NCBI GenBank assembly: GCA_963719645.1
Contig: CAVRCT010000001.1
Location: 372,001 to 436,000 of the forward strand
DNA from: CAVRCT01 sp963719645
GTDB taxonomy: Bacteria; Pseudomonadota; Gammaproteobacteria; DSM-16500
DNA: 64,000 bases
Direction of reading: 5' to 3'
The notes beneath the pieces were generated by a model. The model saw only the letters and a list, made by a program, of their open reading frames with translations, had not been told where the DNA came from and ran no database searches. Made by a program: the position numbers and the translations under genes. Within the stretch, counting starts at the first letter, position 1, and each line of letters starts with the position of its first letter. This document shows positions 44,355 to 54,372 of this stretch, in pieces.

Positions 44355-44605
44355 TAATGGCACTAACTTAAGAAATAACATTGTAGTTATTACAATGCGT
44401 GTATGTGATTTAAATCCTTTTCTATCGCTGTGAACCTCAGCTTCCCTGATGAGAATTTCACTAGGAAATTGCGCATAATCATCAAGAGACATCCACTCAG
44501 GTTGTTTTGGTTTTTTAGTCGAAACAAAACATACACTAAGTCGAAGCGTTTTTCATTATCATCTTATTGTTTTATATAGAATTTTTTCTTAAGTTAGTGC
44601 CATTA
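44355..44605 (-). mobile_element. Internally deleted IS4-family element
   Basis: The ends are TAATGGCACTAACTTAAGAA and its complement TTCTTAAGTTAGTGCCATTA, closely related to the ends of the 237-bp elements. On the minus strand the interior encodes KPKQPEWMSLDDYAQFPSEI then LIREAEVHSDRKGF and TRIVITTM, which resembles the late-core IS4/DDE transposase pattern (W-M...P..l.VRE...G.R.....vTTL). The rest of the transposase is missing. The flanks GGGTCAGGCTT and GGGCCAGGGGT agree at 8 of 11 positions, so a target duplication is doubtful. Confidence 0.65.
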
Positions 44606-44607
44606 GG

Positions 44608-44720
44608 GCCAGGGGTAGGAGGGAGAAGTTAAGAACGTTTTTTTTATTTTTATATTTTAAAACCAACCCCCTACCCCTGGCCCCTTCCTCCTACTCAACG
44701 CGTAGGAGGAAGGGGAAATG
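44608..44720. repeat. GC-rich inverted repeats between IS4 remnant and the giant gene
   Basis: GGCCAGGGGTAGGAGG near 44608 is complementary to CCCCTACCCCTGGCC near 44672, and a second hairpin CTTCCTCCTAC/GTAGGAGGAAG follows. The remainder of 44721-45026 shows no gene, only AT-rich DNA with a short ATGATTCAATGATTTAATGA direct repeat. Confidence 0.6.
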
Positions 44721-45026
44721 ACTTGGCTAAATTCATGTCAATTCGTCAAGATTACGGGATTTGCCTAAACACTTATCTGATAAACGTATCGCTAACGCAT
44801 CAAAAATAAAATGACCACCTCATTGAAATGCAATGGATCAATGATTCAATGATTTAATGATTTAATGAATAAATTGGGCAGTCGATAATGTATTTCCTGG
44901 GATTTTGTGTCTGGTACGATACATGTAAATCATGGAAAATTAGACTTATCAAAGTCTTGCTTCCGATATTTTTTTACTTGAAAATAGGGCTATAATTAAA
45001 GGATCTCTTTTCATAAAGAACCTATC

Positions 45027-48000
45027 ATGGCTCTCCTGACAAAACAACAAGTTGCGCACAGACTGGGTATCGTGCAACAAAAGAAAAAAACTGAAATCCT
45101 CTGTCAAAGACGGGGGCCTGCGCGCTTAAATAAATGGTTAAGCGTCGAAAGAGGTAAAGAAAATGCATTTGAAAAAAGAAGCGTCAGCCAAGCCGGAAAT
45201 CAACCCGAGAAAGAAAAACATATTTTCGTTAATCATCAAAAATCATCCATTTATGAAACTACTACGAACGATCTCAAAATCGAAGAACAAGTTAGATTTA
45301 TTTCAAGCTGGATAGAACACTATGATGTCTTTGTTTTGCAAGCCAATGGATTATCCGAAAAAGTCAACTCGCTAGACGAGTTTGAAAAATTGATGCGATC
45401 CTCTGCTACCGTTTCCGCAGGTGAGCAAGAGGTTACAGCAACGTTAGCAACCACACCCAATATTGATCCCAAAGAATTCCTTACCGTAGATTATTGTACT
45501 TTCAATAATTTTGATGGCTTTATCATCAATCCTCTGCTGACAAAAATCAATGTATTGCGCTTACGCGGCGAGCCGCCATCTGCTTGGGAAGTGTTGTTAA
45601 AAGATATCTTTCCCAAAAAAATAAAAACACTCGCCTTAGATTTAACTAGCCATTTAGGCGACACTGAAACTGAAGCACTGCTTGAGAATGTAGAGTGGAT
45701 AATAAAACACTTTCCTGCGCTAGATACGTTGCTTGTCCCAGATAATTCAAATACCAAGCAATTACTCTCCCTCATTCAGCAACGTCTGCCAAAAAATATC
45801 AAACTTGAGATCATGGCTTCTTACTCTTTTGATGTAATAATGTCCCGGAAAACTTTTTTTTATTCTTCAGCGCCTCAAGAAAAGCTTGAACCTCGACATA
45901 CCATTACCACTAACGAACTAAAATCCGCACACTCATTTGCTGACAAAACGAATGTTCGCATTGAGGGTGCAACCGTAACCAGGCCACTTGATTTAAGCAA
46001 ATCTTCTGTCGTTAGCTTAGTGCTGCTGACCCTCAAAAGTGATTCACTAGTAACAATTTGCAATGCTTCGACATTAAGAAATCTGGAGGTATGGGGCTCT
46101 CATAAAGAGAAAACAACCTACAACTTTAAAAATTTAGCTTCCGTTGAAAAATTAACTCTCTGGGATGTGCATCAGGAATTAGATTTATCAGTTTTTCCGA
46201 ATTTGAGATACTTGCAAATATTTACTAATGAGAAACTATCAAACCTCGATCTCTCTAAATGCCCCTATCTGGAAGAATTACACATTAGCCGCTGCTCCAT
46301 TAAAGAAATCGATATAAGAAAATGCCCGCTGATAAAAATCCTGCAAATACCCAAAAGTCTATCCTGCAAAATGAATGGCGTACCGCCTATTTTTCATAGT
46401 GATTATAAGCACAGAGGATGGCTCACGTATCCAGCGCGTCCAACATCCGACTCCATGTATAACGCCAGCACGACAAAAATAACAACTGCCATTTATTCCA
46501 GTGAGGACAATGAAAGAGATATGACGGTGGCAACGTCATCAACAGTAAAACACTTAGCAAGTGGAGGTATCTCTGTCTCCTTGCTCGCAAAAAAATTGCT
46601 CCCAGCAAGTGAGCACAGAGCTTTTTTTAAAGACGGCATACGCTTTAATGCGAATATAAATGAAATATCTTTCACTTCAACAGAAGCAAAAACAAACCCT
46701 ACCACGATAACCGTCAGCGAATTAAAAGACAAAGATATACAAACATTAACCGATGCGGCAAACGATCCAGCCAGTCATTTTGCCTTTGGATTATTGGAAG
46801 GAACGTTAAAAAAAGGAAAAAAATTTCCACTTCCAGCCAGCTGCCCACTTTCATGGGATGAAAAAAGTGATACACCGACGATCCATGTTAGATGTTCGCC
46901 CGCCGATGCGGTTAAAATAGAATATGATCCTGTGATGGAAATTTTTTATATCCGATCACAAACGAATGATCCTATCAAAGTAGGCTATGATTTTATCCAC
47001 GATCCGACTTACGATGCGCCTCTTGCTCATCCTTTAAAAACAGGTGCAGTTCTCCCAGAGGATCTTAAACAACACATTGAACTCTCTTTAAAAAGTCATC
47101 CCCCTTTAGCATTTTTATTTGGCAATTTACCGCTGCCTGATAAATTAGAACAATTAAAAGCATATTGCTCTGCCAATATTCTTAACGAAGACTATTTGCA
47201 AGAAAAATCCTCTTTTAAACGATTGATGGCAATTCTCAAAAGCCCAAGAGAAACTGAAGAATGCAACACAAAAATAGCATGCCAGTTTCGCAGTCAATTA
47301 TACATGCTGCTGTCACATTATTTAGGTGTGCCCGCACAAATATGTTGGAATGAAACACATGCACGCGTTGAATTACCCTGCTTAACACCGAATGGAAAAA
47401 CTTTCTTTGTAAAAAAAGACTTAGGGGGTGTAGACTGGGTGGATATAACCCCGCCAGAGTTACGCAAAAATACTTTACAAACCACAACAAAAGCAACGAA
47501 TGTAACAAAAAAATCCGATGAGATAAAAACTGCAACAGAGCCATCTTCTGCGAGATTATTTGCGCCTAAAAAAATCAAAGAATCAACCAAACAATATCAA
47601 GCCATTTTTGATGAATTAATTAAACCTTGTGAACTCCATTCCGTCGCTGAATTGCTTCTGAAAAAAACCACGCTTGCTCCCATTATTAATTTAACGGCAC
47701 AACAATCCGCTTTTGCAGTTGATGCACAATTTGTTAAACAGTTGCAACTACGTGGCTTTAATACCCGCGAAAAATATCTTTACATCCACAATGCGGATGA
47801 TCTCGAACATCATCTCGGTTCTTATAAAATTGATGACAAAGGTGATCGTGTTTTTGTTGCAGGCCCACTCGTGCATTTACTAACGGATCCCAGCGCCATT
47901 GTTGTTGTGAATTGGGCGAATTTTAACGCCAATGAAATGGGAACGTACAAAAGTTTGATGGATGCAGAACCTTATATCAATACATCGGATGAGAAAGAAA

Positions 48001-51000
48001 GCATTAAACCCATCGCAGTTAAATCACGCATTATTGGTCTAAATACCCAACAATCCAATGCGTGTTCGGCTGCATTATCACGTTGCCAACCCTTTGAGCT
48101 AGCCGCCGATTTCTTTCAAGAATTTAAGCAGGAGCCGCCGCAAGAAAGCAAGCGTGACCCCATCAGGATTGATTTGCATCGGGGCTTAAACTGGCGTGAT
48201 GTGCTGTTTGGAGATATTCACTTCAAAGATGGCAAGGTGATACCCAAATCAGGTGCATTGTTCAAAGCCATGCAGGAAGGTCGTGCGCTTATTATATATA
48301 ATCCACCCGACGATGAAGCTTTCCGCTTACTAGATCATCGCTTAAAAATCCACAATCAATTTTATTTGGCAGCTGAATTTAAAACATCTCATTCTGGTTT
48401 TTCTCATCGGGTTGAATCAATGGCCTATACAGAAAAATCAAATCCTGCCGCCTTAATTATTTCTGGCGAAAAAGAAGAAAAACGCACGCCTATTTTTATC
48501 AATGCCAATAATTGGTACGATTTATTTGAGCAAGATATTTCTGGCGTTGATCAGAAAGCTGAAACTATCCCGGGACGACTTGCTACGGATGATCCCACTA
48601 AAATAGTTTATTACTTGACAGAAGCAATTCCCCTAGACGATATGATCGCTTTAAATGAATTTTACGAAGAAAAATTTCCTGGAAGACAAAAATTTGATTT
48701 TCGTTACGCTCCAACCGTGTCGTTAGAATTTGCCAACCAGGTGGCGCCCACCGAGTTAGCGAAACTGATTCACCATCAAGCTCTGCTACCTGTTATCACA
48801 CTCAGCAATGATCCTGATTTTGCCGCTGAAGAATTAATGAAAAAATTAGAGGCTTCTGAAAATAAGAACGCCACTGAAATCGTTTATTTGACGCCGGAGA
48901 AAGACTTTACTGATTTAGTATTCTCCCAAGAAGTGAAAGGTCAACAATTACTTTATCAGCAAAAAGCCATTTTAAAAGCATTACTCGCTGGGAAAAATGT
49001 CATTCTTCAAGGCGACATGTCACCCGAATTGTATCAGCAATTAATGCCATTACTCTATGGCGACCCCCCGTATATCGCTTGCAATGGCAGCGATCTGCCA
49101 GTCACTGGAAAATTATTTGTTGTCATGCCTAAAAACCAACGTACTCAGTATCCTTTGCTGCAAGCTGCAGAAGAAAAAATATATCAATTAAAAGATTATT
49201 TTCCTGACGAAAAACAGATGGGGACTCTTCAACAATTTTTTTATTTTCTGGATAAATTACCCCGTACGGGTAATGAACCTGTCATCACTAAACGTTCTAT
49301 TCAAAATATGCTTCTGGCGTTGAAAGAGGAGAAGCCTTTGCATCCCCATAACCCAATCAAAGGCTTAGCGTTATTTAATTACCAAAAACCGAGTGAAGCG
49401 TTTTTTTATTTTAATGTCATGGGTAAGCTATTTTTTAGACCCCTGGATGATTCACCCAGCCGCTTGGCAAAATTTGAAAAATTAACTCTGCTATCCCTAG
49501 ACGACTATCAGAAGCACGCATTTCAAATTTTGAATTGTCATCATGGCAAATGGTTAAAAACATTTTTTTCCCCGACTATTGAAGCAAAAATTGATTTTTC
49601 TCAGACACCGCCCACCTTGAAACCAGATGCCATCAAAGCGCTCTATGACTTAACTCAGAAATGGTTAACGGAAGAAAAATTTGCACGCTCTGCTGAGCCT
49701 GAAAAAAAATTACATCCTGTCAAGCGTTCGCAACAGCTGTACTCCTTACTGCGTAGAAAAGACACCTCCATGATTCTTATTCAAGGCAATACTGGAGTTG
49801 GCAAATCCACAGAAATGGATAAATTAATGAAAGACCCTGATTTTTTTGTGACAACCCAATACCAAGAATGGCTGCAAGATAATAGTCATCGCCCGAAAAT
49901 TTTATATGTCAATCGTGCAACAAAAAAAGTGCCTGGTACCTGGGATTTTCTCACAGGATTGAGTCAAGATAAAAAACGCATTGTCGATGAGGATGGCACC
50001 GTTCACGTATTAACTGATCTGCACAAGATTATTTTTATTGGCGACCAAAAAGCAGCAAAACATGCTTTATTTCGTCAAGCTGCCGATAAATTAGTGTTTA
50101 AATTACCTGAGTTAAACTATTTAGAGACTGAGATATTAAATCCTATTTTGCGCAACCTGCCTGAGCAAAAACAATTGCATGAGGTATTTATTAATGCTTT
50201 TACCGCGGCACAAAAATTGAATCCAACTTATTGTTACTCAATGCGTGATTTATCCAATGCCGCTAAACGTTTTCATGTTCACGGTCAAAAATATAAGACC
50301 TATTCCCGCCAAGATGCGCTGGCAGCTTGTTGCCGTGAATTTTCAGGCAGCATACATAGCATTTCTGAGCGGGAGAAATTTAAAGAAGACTTAATGCAAC
50401 ACGTTAAAATTGATATTCATGAAGCACAACGACGAAGCATCATTGCATATGGCCCAAAAGATAATCGCCTTTATACGACACCTGAGAAAAAATATCTCCT
50501 TGACGGCATCCATGAATTAATTGATTTGTATCAAACAGAAACGAAAATGGTTGATAAAAAAGGCTATTTCAAACCCGGCATACTGCTTGAAGGAGATGCT
50601 GGAATTGGCAAATCTACTCTTTTTGAAGCCATATTACAGGAGCGACAAATTCCTTATGTTAAAATTGCTGTGGGTAATAAGACCCATGCAATACGCGATT
50701 TAAAAAGAGCGGTTGCAGAACGTATTTCAGTTGTCTTAGAGGAGACAAATTTAGACCCTGAGATGCAAACTTTATTAGAAGAATTGTGCCGCAATGGCCA
50801 AAGCATGATTTTTGCCTCTCAAAATGAAACATCTGTGGCAGGACGATTTATCACTTCCCCTACGCTGCGAAATAGCTTGCACACTGAGTATATGCCAAAT
50901 TACACGCATGCTGAGTTAGCCGCGCTCGCCAAACACCATCGGGTGAGCGATCCTGAAGAATGGGTAACTATTTTTGAATCGCAACGTCAAGCACATCCAA

Positions 51001-51086
51001 ATACCGTTACGATGCGAACATTTTTTCAAGCGTTAAAGAATTATTCAGCAGGAACGTCCACGCTGATAAATACGCCTGCTTCTTAA
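45027..51086 (+). CDS. 2019-aa protein: LRR, transglutaminase-like and tandem AAA modules
   Basis: No known family recognised as a whole. Residues about 320-455 read as leucine-rich repeats (LDLSVFPNLRYLQIF, LDLSKCPYLEELHI, IDIRKCPLIKILQIP). Around 745-805 a transglutaminase/cysteine-protease-like triad is suggested: Cys752 (IACQFRSQLYMLL), His778 (NETHARVELP) and Asp798 (KKDLGG then VDWVDITP). Two P-loops follow: GNTGVGKS at about 1587 with an ILYVNRAT...GTWDFLTGL region, and GDAGIGKS at 1856 with SVVLEETNLDPEMQTLLEEL and IFASQNETSVAGRF, which match the midasin/MoxR-type AAA pattern. No signal peptide or membrane helix. Composition suggests a cytosolic or type IV-secreted protein; that is inference. 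The gene stands alone. Confidence 0.75.
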   Translation: MALLTKQQVAHRLGIVQQKKKTEILCQRRGPARLNKWLSVERGKENAFEKRSVSQAGNQPEKEKHIFVNHQKSSIYETTTNDLKIEEQVRFISSWIEHYDVFVLQANGLSEKVNSLDEFEKLMRSSATVSAGEQEVTATLATTPNIDPKEFLTVDYCTFNNFDGFIINPLLTKINVLRLRGEPPSAWEVLLKDIFPKKIKTLALDLTSHLGDTETEALLENVEWIIKHFPALDTLLVPDNSNTKQLLSLIQQRLPKNIKLEIMASYSFDVIMSRKTFFYSSAPQEKLEPRHTITTNELKSAHSFADKTNVRIEGATVTRPLDLSKSSVVSLVLLTLKSDSLVTICNASTLRNLEVWGSHKEKTTYNFKNLASVEKLTLWDVHQELDLSVFPNLRYLQIFTNEKLSNLDLSKCPYLEELHISRCSIKEIDIRKCPLIKILQIPKSLSCKMNGVPPIFHSDYKHRGWLTYPARPTSDSMYNASTTKITTAIYSSEDNERDMTVATSSTVKHLASGGISVSLLAKKLLPASEHRAFFKDGIRFNANINEISFTSTEAKTNPTTITVSELKDKDIQTLTDAANDPASHFAFGLLEGTLKKGKKFPLPASCPLSWDEKSDTPTIHVRCSPADAVKIEYDPVMEIFYIRSQTNDPIKVGYDFIHDPTYDAPLAHPLKTGAVLPEDLKQHIELSLKSHPPLAFLFGNLPLPDKLEQLKAYCSANILNEDYLQEKSSFKRLMAILKSPRETEECNTKIACQFRSQLYMLLSHYLGVPAQICWNETHARVELPCLTPNGKTFFVKKDLGGVDWVDITPPELRKNTLQTTTKATNVTKKSDEIKTATEPSSARLFAPKKIKESTKQYQAIFDELIKPCELHSVAELLLKKTTLAPIINLTAQQSAFAVDAQFVKQLQLRGFNTREKYLYIHNADDLEHHLGSYKIDDKGDRVFVAGPLVHLLTDPSAIVVVNWANFNANEMGTYKSLMDAEPYINTSDEKESIKPIAVKSRIIGLNTQQSNACSAALSRCQPFELAADFFQEFKQEPPQESKRDPIRIDLHRGLNWRDVLFGDIHFKDGKVIPKSGALFKAMQEGRALIIYNPPDDEAFRLLDHRLKIHNQFYLAAEFKTSHSGFSHRVESMAYTEKSNPAALIISGEKEEKRTPIFINANNWYDLFEQDISGVDQKAETIPGRLATDDPTKIVYYLTEAIPLDDMIALNEFYEEKFPGRQKFDFRYAPTVSLEFANQVAPTELAKLIHHQALLPVITLSNDPDFAAEELMKKLEASENKNATEIVYLTPEKDFTDLVFSQEVKGQQLLYQQKAILKALLAGKNVILQGDMSPELYQQLMPLLYGDPPYIACNGSDLPVTGKLFVVMPKNQRTQYPLLQAAEEKIYQLKDYFPDEKQMGTLQQFFYFLDKLPRTGNEPVITKRSIQNMLLALKEEKPLHPHNPIKGLALFNYQKPSEAFFYFNVMGKLFFRPLDDSPSRLAKFEKLTLLSLDDYQKHAFQILNCHHGKWLKTFFSPTIEAKIDFSQTPPTLKPDAIKALYDLTQKWLTEEKFARSAEPEKKLHPVKRSQQLYSLLRRKDTSMILIQGNTGVGKSTEMDKLMKDPDFFVTTQYQEWLQDNSHRPKILYVNRATKKVPGTWDFLTGLSQDKKRIVDEDGTVHVLTDLHKIIFIGDQKAAKHALFRQAADKLVFKLPELNYLETEILNPILRNLPEQKQLHEVFINAFTAAQKLNPTYCYSMRDLSNAAKRFHVHGQKYKTYSRQDALAACCREFSGSIHSISEREKFKEDLMQHVKIDIHEAQRRSIIAYGPKDNRLYTTPEKKYLLDGIHELIDLYQTETKMVDKKGYFKPGILLEGDAGIGKSTLFEAILQERQIPYVKIAVGNKTHAIRDLKRAVAERISVVLEETNLDPEMQTLLEELCRNGQSMIFASQNETSVAGRFITSPTLRNSLHTEYMPNYTHAELAALAKHHRVSDPEEWVTIFESQRQAHPNTVTMRTFFQALKNYSAGTSTLINTPAS

Positions 51087-51166
51087 CGAGCAAATCACGA
51101 TCGCGGCCACATCATTATAAGAAATTGGAAGATTAATTTTTTTTGCTAAAAATTAATTATTAAAAT

Positions 51167-51534
51167 ACAAATCCCCCTTGTTCCACCTTTTTCAAAGTGG
51201 GAGACCTGCTAAACAGCAGCGCGTTTAATTGCGAGACTGCTTAGTAGGTCTCCCACTTTGAAAAAGGGGGAACAAGGGGCAATGACACTAGCTTAAGAAC
51301 TGTCGTCCCGGAATTTACTGGCGCTTAATGAGCGCTTTTTGCGAATTTAGCGCCAGTTAATGTCCGGGATCCATTTTGCTTAAAGCATATAAGTTAAAAG
51401 CAAGAGGGCGATAAATTGAAGATGGATCCCGGACATTAAGTAGCTCTAAACGAGCAAAAGGCGCTCGTTAAGAGCTACTAAATTCCGGGACGACAGTTCT
51501 TAAGCTAGTGCCATTGGGAACAAGGGGGATTTGT
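51167..51534. repeat. Palindromic repeat (family P1), copy 2, interrupted
   Basis: Same arms as the copy at 10027 (ACAAATCCCCCTTG and complement). Here the 237-bp element sits in the right arm, whereas at 10045 it sits in the left arm. Confidence 0.85.
51280..51516. mobile_element. 237-bp non-autonomous transposable element, copy 2
   Basis: Begins CAATGACACTAGC (one change from copy 1) and ends GCTAGTGCCATTG. It is flanked by the perfect 11-bp duplication GGAACAAGGGG (51269-51279, 51517-51527), which is the reverse complement of the duplication at copy 1: the same site of the P1 repeat was used in the opposite arm. Confidence 0.92.
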
Positions 51535-51560
51535 ATAAAAAGAAAGAAAGAGAGAAGAAA

Positions 51561-51629
51561 GAGGGTCAGGCTTGTATATTTGCATTTTAAAAAAGTTTAA
51601 ATAGGCAAAAATACAAGCCTGACCCTCTC
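51561..51629. repeat. REP-like hairpin, type AGGGTCAGGCTTGTAT
   Basis: GAGGGTCAGGCTTGTATATT then TGC is mirrored by GCAAAAATACAAGCCTGACC then CTC. The stem head matches the other GGGTCAGG hairpins, the inner stem differs. Confidence 0.85.
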
Positions 51630-51901
51630 ATTTTTTACCAAAAACCTCTAGAGACTATCAAGCGAAGAATATGATAAAAGTTATTTAAGTTTCGGGCTTT
51701 TAAATGATTGCTGAGAATTCATTTTCAAACTGTCAATATCATCTGCTGTATAACCTAATGTTTTTAAATAATCAACAAGCACTTTTCCTGATGTTGCCGA
51801 TAGTTTAAATTCTTTTGTTGGTTTTGATGTTTCATACGTATGATAAAGAATATAAATCTTATTAGGATCATTGTAACCGTTCCGCAATCCACACCAATCA
51901 G

Positions 51902-53443
51902 CTAAAGCTGTATAAACTGCGGCAACAACTTGCGGTAATCATCTTCGGTAACGCATCCACGGATTCGAGTTAACATAGCGCATAAATATCGATAAGGTTC
52001 GATATTGTTTGCTTTGCAAGTTTCAATGAGCGAATAGAAGATAGCACCTGCTTTTGCTCCACTCGGACTTGCATTGAATAACCAGTTTTTGCGACCAATC
52101 GCAAATGGGCGTATGGCATTTTCAACTAGGTTATTATCTATTTCGACACGACCATTAATTAAATAATTATTCAATTCTGTCCAGTTACCGACACAGTAAC
52201 GAATAGCTTTACCAATAGCGCCTTGTTCTGAGGTTTTAGGTGTGTGATGATCAAGCCATTTTTTAAATGCTGCAAGTACAGGAACAGATTTTTCTTGGCG
52301 TAATTTATATCGCTCTTCTGGCGTTAATTGGTTATCTCGTGCTTCGCTTTCAACCGCATAAAGCTTTCGATAAAACTTTATAGCTTCATGCGCAAGACCA
52401 GATGTTTTTTGTGTTTTTGCTAACTCAGCAAATGGTCTTCTTGCATGAGCGTGACATCCAACACGTAAAATTTCTTCTTTATCATTCGCCCAGTTATAAC
52501 CGGAGAATGCATCACTTTGTAAATAGCCTTCAAACCCCAACAAAAATTGTTGCGCGTGGTAACCACCGCGAGTTTCTTGATATTCATAAACAATACAAGG
52601 ATTACTTCCTCCGCCGCGATAAACCCACATATAAGATTTGGTGCGATTATCACGTCCAACTTCATTTAAAACTTGTACGCTTGTTTCATCGACTTGAACA
52701 TAATCGTTAGAAATAATAATTTTTTGTAATAACCTAACAAGAGGTACAGCAAATTCTGCAGTTTTTAACACCCAACCACATAAACTGCTGCGTGGCATAT
52801 CTATTTCCATGCGCTTCCACATTTCTTCTTGTCGATAAAGCGGAAGATGATCACAATATTTTGAGACGACAACATGAGCAACTAATTCGGGTGTCGCGAT
52901 GCTTTTTGGTAAAAGCAATACGGGCATTGGTGCAATTTTTACATTCTCTTGACAAGGCTTACATGCATACTTCGGTCTCACATGCTGGATTACACTGACT
53001 TTCGCAGGGATGTATTTGAGTTGTTCGCTAATTTCATTACCTATATGCATTAGAGGCGTGCCACAACCACAGATTTTTTCCATTTCAGATATATCGTGCA
53101 TTATAACTTCACGTGGAAGATAGGCTGGTAACGGCTTGCGTATTGGGTGTTTTTTACGAACATGCGACTGAACTTTTATTTCTTCATCTTCAATATGCTC
53201 TTTGACTTCATCTGGCAAGTCAATGCCAGCTTCATCGAACATGTCTGGCTGTAAAATATTTTTTTCTGATGATGGCGAAAAATATCGTTGCTTTGATAAG
53301 CGAATCTCTTCAAGAAGATTCGCATATTTTATTTTGTATTCTGCAAATTCATTTTGATTTTTATGCAGAGCTTCTTGCAGATGAAGAATGATGTTTTTTA
53401 ATTCTTCTTCTGATTTTGGTAAGTTTTCAATATTAAATTTCAT
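51902..53443 (-). CDS. tnpC: IS66 transposase TnpC (second element)
   Basis: 513 residues with the same domain order as the 519-aa paralogue: leucine-rich coiled coil, zinc finger (CGCGTPLMHIG, YACKPCQENVK) and DDE core (YVQVDETSVQVLNE, GYLQSDAFSGY, VEIDNNLVENAIRPFAIGRK). Full length, so it could act in trans. Confidence 0.95.
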   Translation of the reverse strand: MKFNIENLPKSEEELKNIILHLQEALHKNQNEFAEYKIKYANLLEEIRLSKQRYFSPSSEKNILQPDMFDEAGIDLPDEVKEHIEDEEIKVQSHVRKKHPIRKPLPAYLPREVIMHDISEMEKICGCGTPLMHIGNEISEQLKYIPAKVSVIQHVRPKYACKPCQENVKIAPMPVLLLPKSIATPELVAHVVVSKYCDHLPLYRQEEMWKRMEIDMPRSSLCGWVLKTAEFAVPLVRLLQKIIISNDYVQVDETSVQVLNEVGRDNRTKSYMWVYRGGGSNPCIVYEYQETRGGYHAQQFLLGFEGYLQSDAFSGYNWANDKEEILRVGCHAHARRPFAELAKTQKTSGLAHEAIKFYRKLYAVESEARDNQLTPEERYKLRQEKSVPVLAAFKKWLDHHTPKTSEQGAIGKAIRYCVGNWTELNNYLINGRVEIDNNLVENAIRPFAIGRKNWLFNASPSGAKAGAIFYSLIETCKANNIEPYRYLCAMLTRIRGCVTEDDYRKLLPQFIQL

Positions 53444-53483
53444 GCGCTCAATATAGCAAAGAATAGCTATATTTTCGAGTATT

Positions 53484-53834
53484 TTAGCAAAAACTTTCTA
53501 TCTGGCTTGACCTCATATTATTGATTCGAGAATATTTGTCGCTTGCTAGCAACCATTTTAAATGCTCTCTGCTCATCTCAATACAACCTTCCGCATCACG
53601 AGCAAAAACAAACCTGCCTCTCTCTAATCGACGGTACCACAAAGTAAAACAATTCATCTCATAATAAAGAGCTTTTAATTTGTTACCACTTTTCCCGCGA
53701 AATAGAAATAAACTTCCGTCAATTGGATTCATTTTCATGATTTCAGAAATCAAAATATTAAGAGTATCAATTGACTTTCTCATATCAACCGGCTGAGTAT
53801 AAAAATAAATTTTCACATCATCAGGTATTAACAT
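53484..53834 (-). CDS. tnpB: IS66 accessory protein TnpB (second element)
   Basis: 116 residues with YTQPVDMRKSIDTLNILISE, GSLFLFRGKSGNKLKALYYE and FTLWYRRLERGRFVF. It overlaps the end of the split tnpA. Confidence 0.94.
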   Translation of the reverse strand: MLIPDDVKIYFYTQPVDMRKSIDTLNILISEIMKMNPIDGSLFLFRGKSGNKLKALYYEMNCFTLWYRRLERGRFVFARDAEGCIEMSREHLKWLLASDKYSRINNMRSSQIESFC

Positions 53835-54042
53835 GCCAATAATACCTCTACTAGTTTTTTAATGTGCAATGCATCTACAGCAGAAGAAAACACGCATTGA
53901 AATCCATTTGGTAAATTCAAACGTATTTCTTTTTCGTTTGATTGTTGATTGATTTTAACCGAAGCAAAGTAACCGTTCAGCTAACCCCATCTTCATAACA
54001 CAATAAAAATCTAGCATGATGTTGCTTTTTAAGGAGCAGCAT

Positions 54043-54372
54043 ATGAATTCCAGCAATCAACCAAAGTCACGCGCAGAATGGTATGAACAAATCAGGGATT
54101 ACGAATCTAGTGGTCTTTCTCAAACGGAATTTTGTAAACAGCGCAATTTGATTCAATGCCGTTTCGGATATTACCGTAAGCAATATAAACAACAAACTGA
54201 TGATTCATTTGTCACTACTAAGGAATTTTCCCCCGTTGTTCTTAATCAACCGTCAACCTTACAAATAAATAATATAAAAATTGAATTACCCAATGGATTT
54301 CGTTGTTATGTGCCTAATGAAGTATCACCAGAGCATTTAAAAAAATTACTAGGAATTATGCTATCATGTTAA
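54043..54372 (+). CDS. tnpA: IS66 accessory protein TnpA (copy 2)
   Basis: Identical in sequence to the protein encoded at 30551-30880, with the AAGGAG site before the ATG at 54043. Confidence 0.92.
   Translation: MNSSNQPKSRAEWYEQIRDYESSGLSQTEFCKQRNLIQCRFGYYRKQYKQQTDDSFVTTKEFSPVVLNQPSTLQINNIKIELPNGFRCYVPNEVSPEHLKKLLGIMLSC

Noticed and set aside
44344..44616. 11-bp target duplication around the IS4 remnant
   Set aside because: GGGTCAGGCTT and GGGCCAGGGGT differ at three positions, and the left flank is half of a REP-like hairpin; not counted as a duplication.
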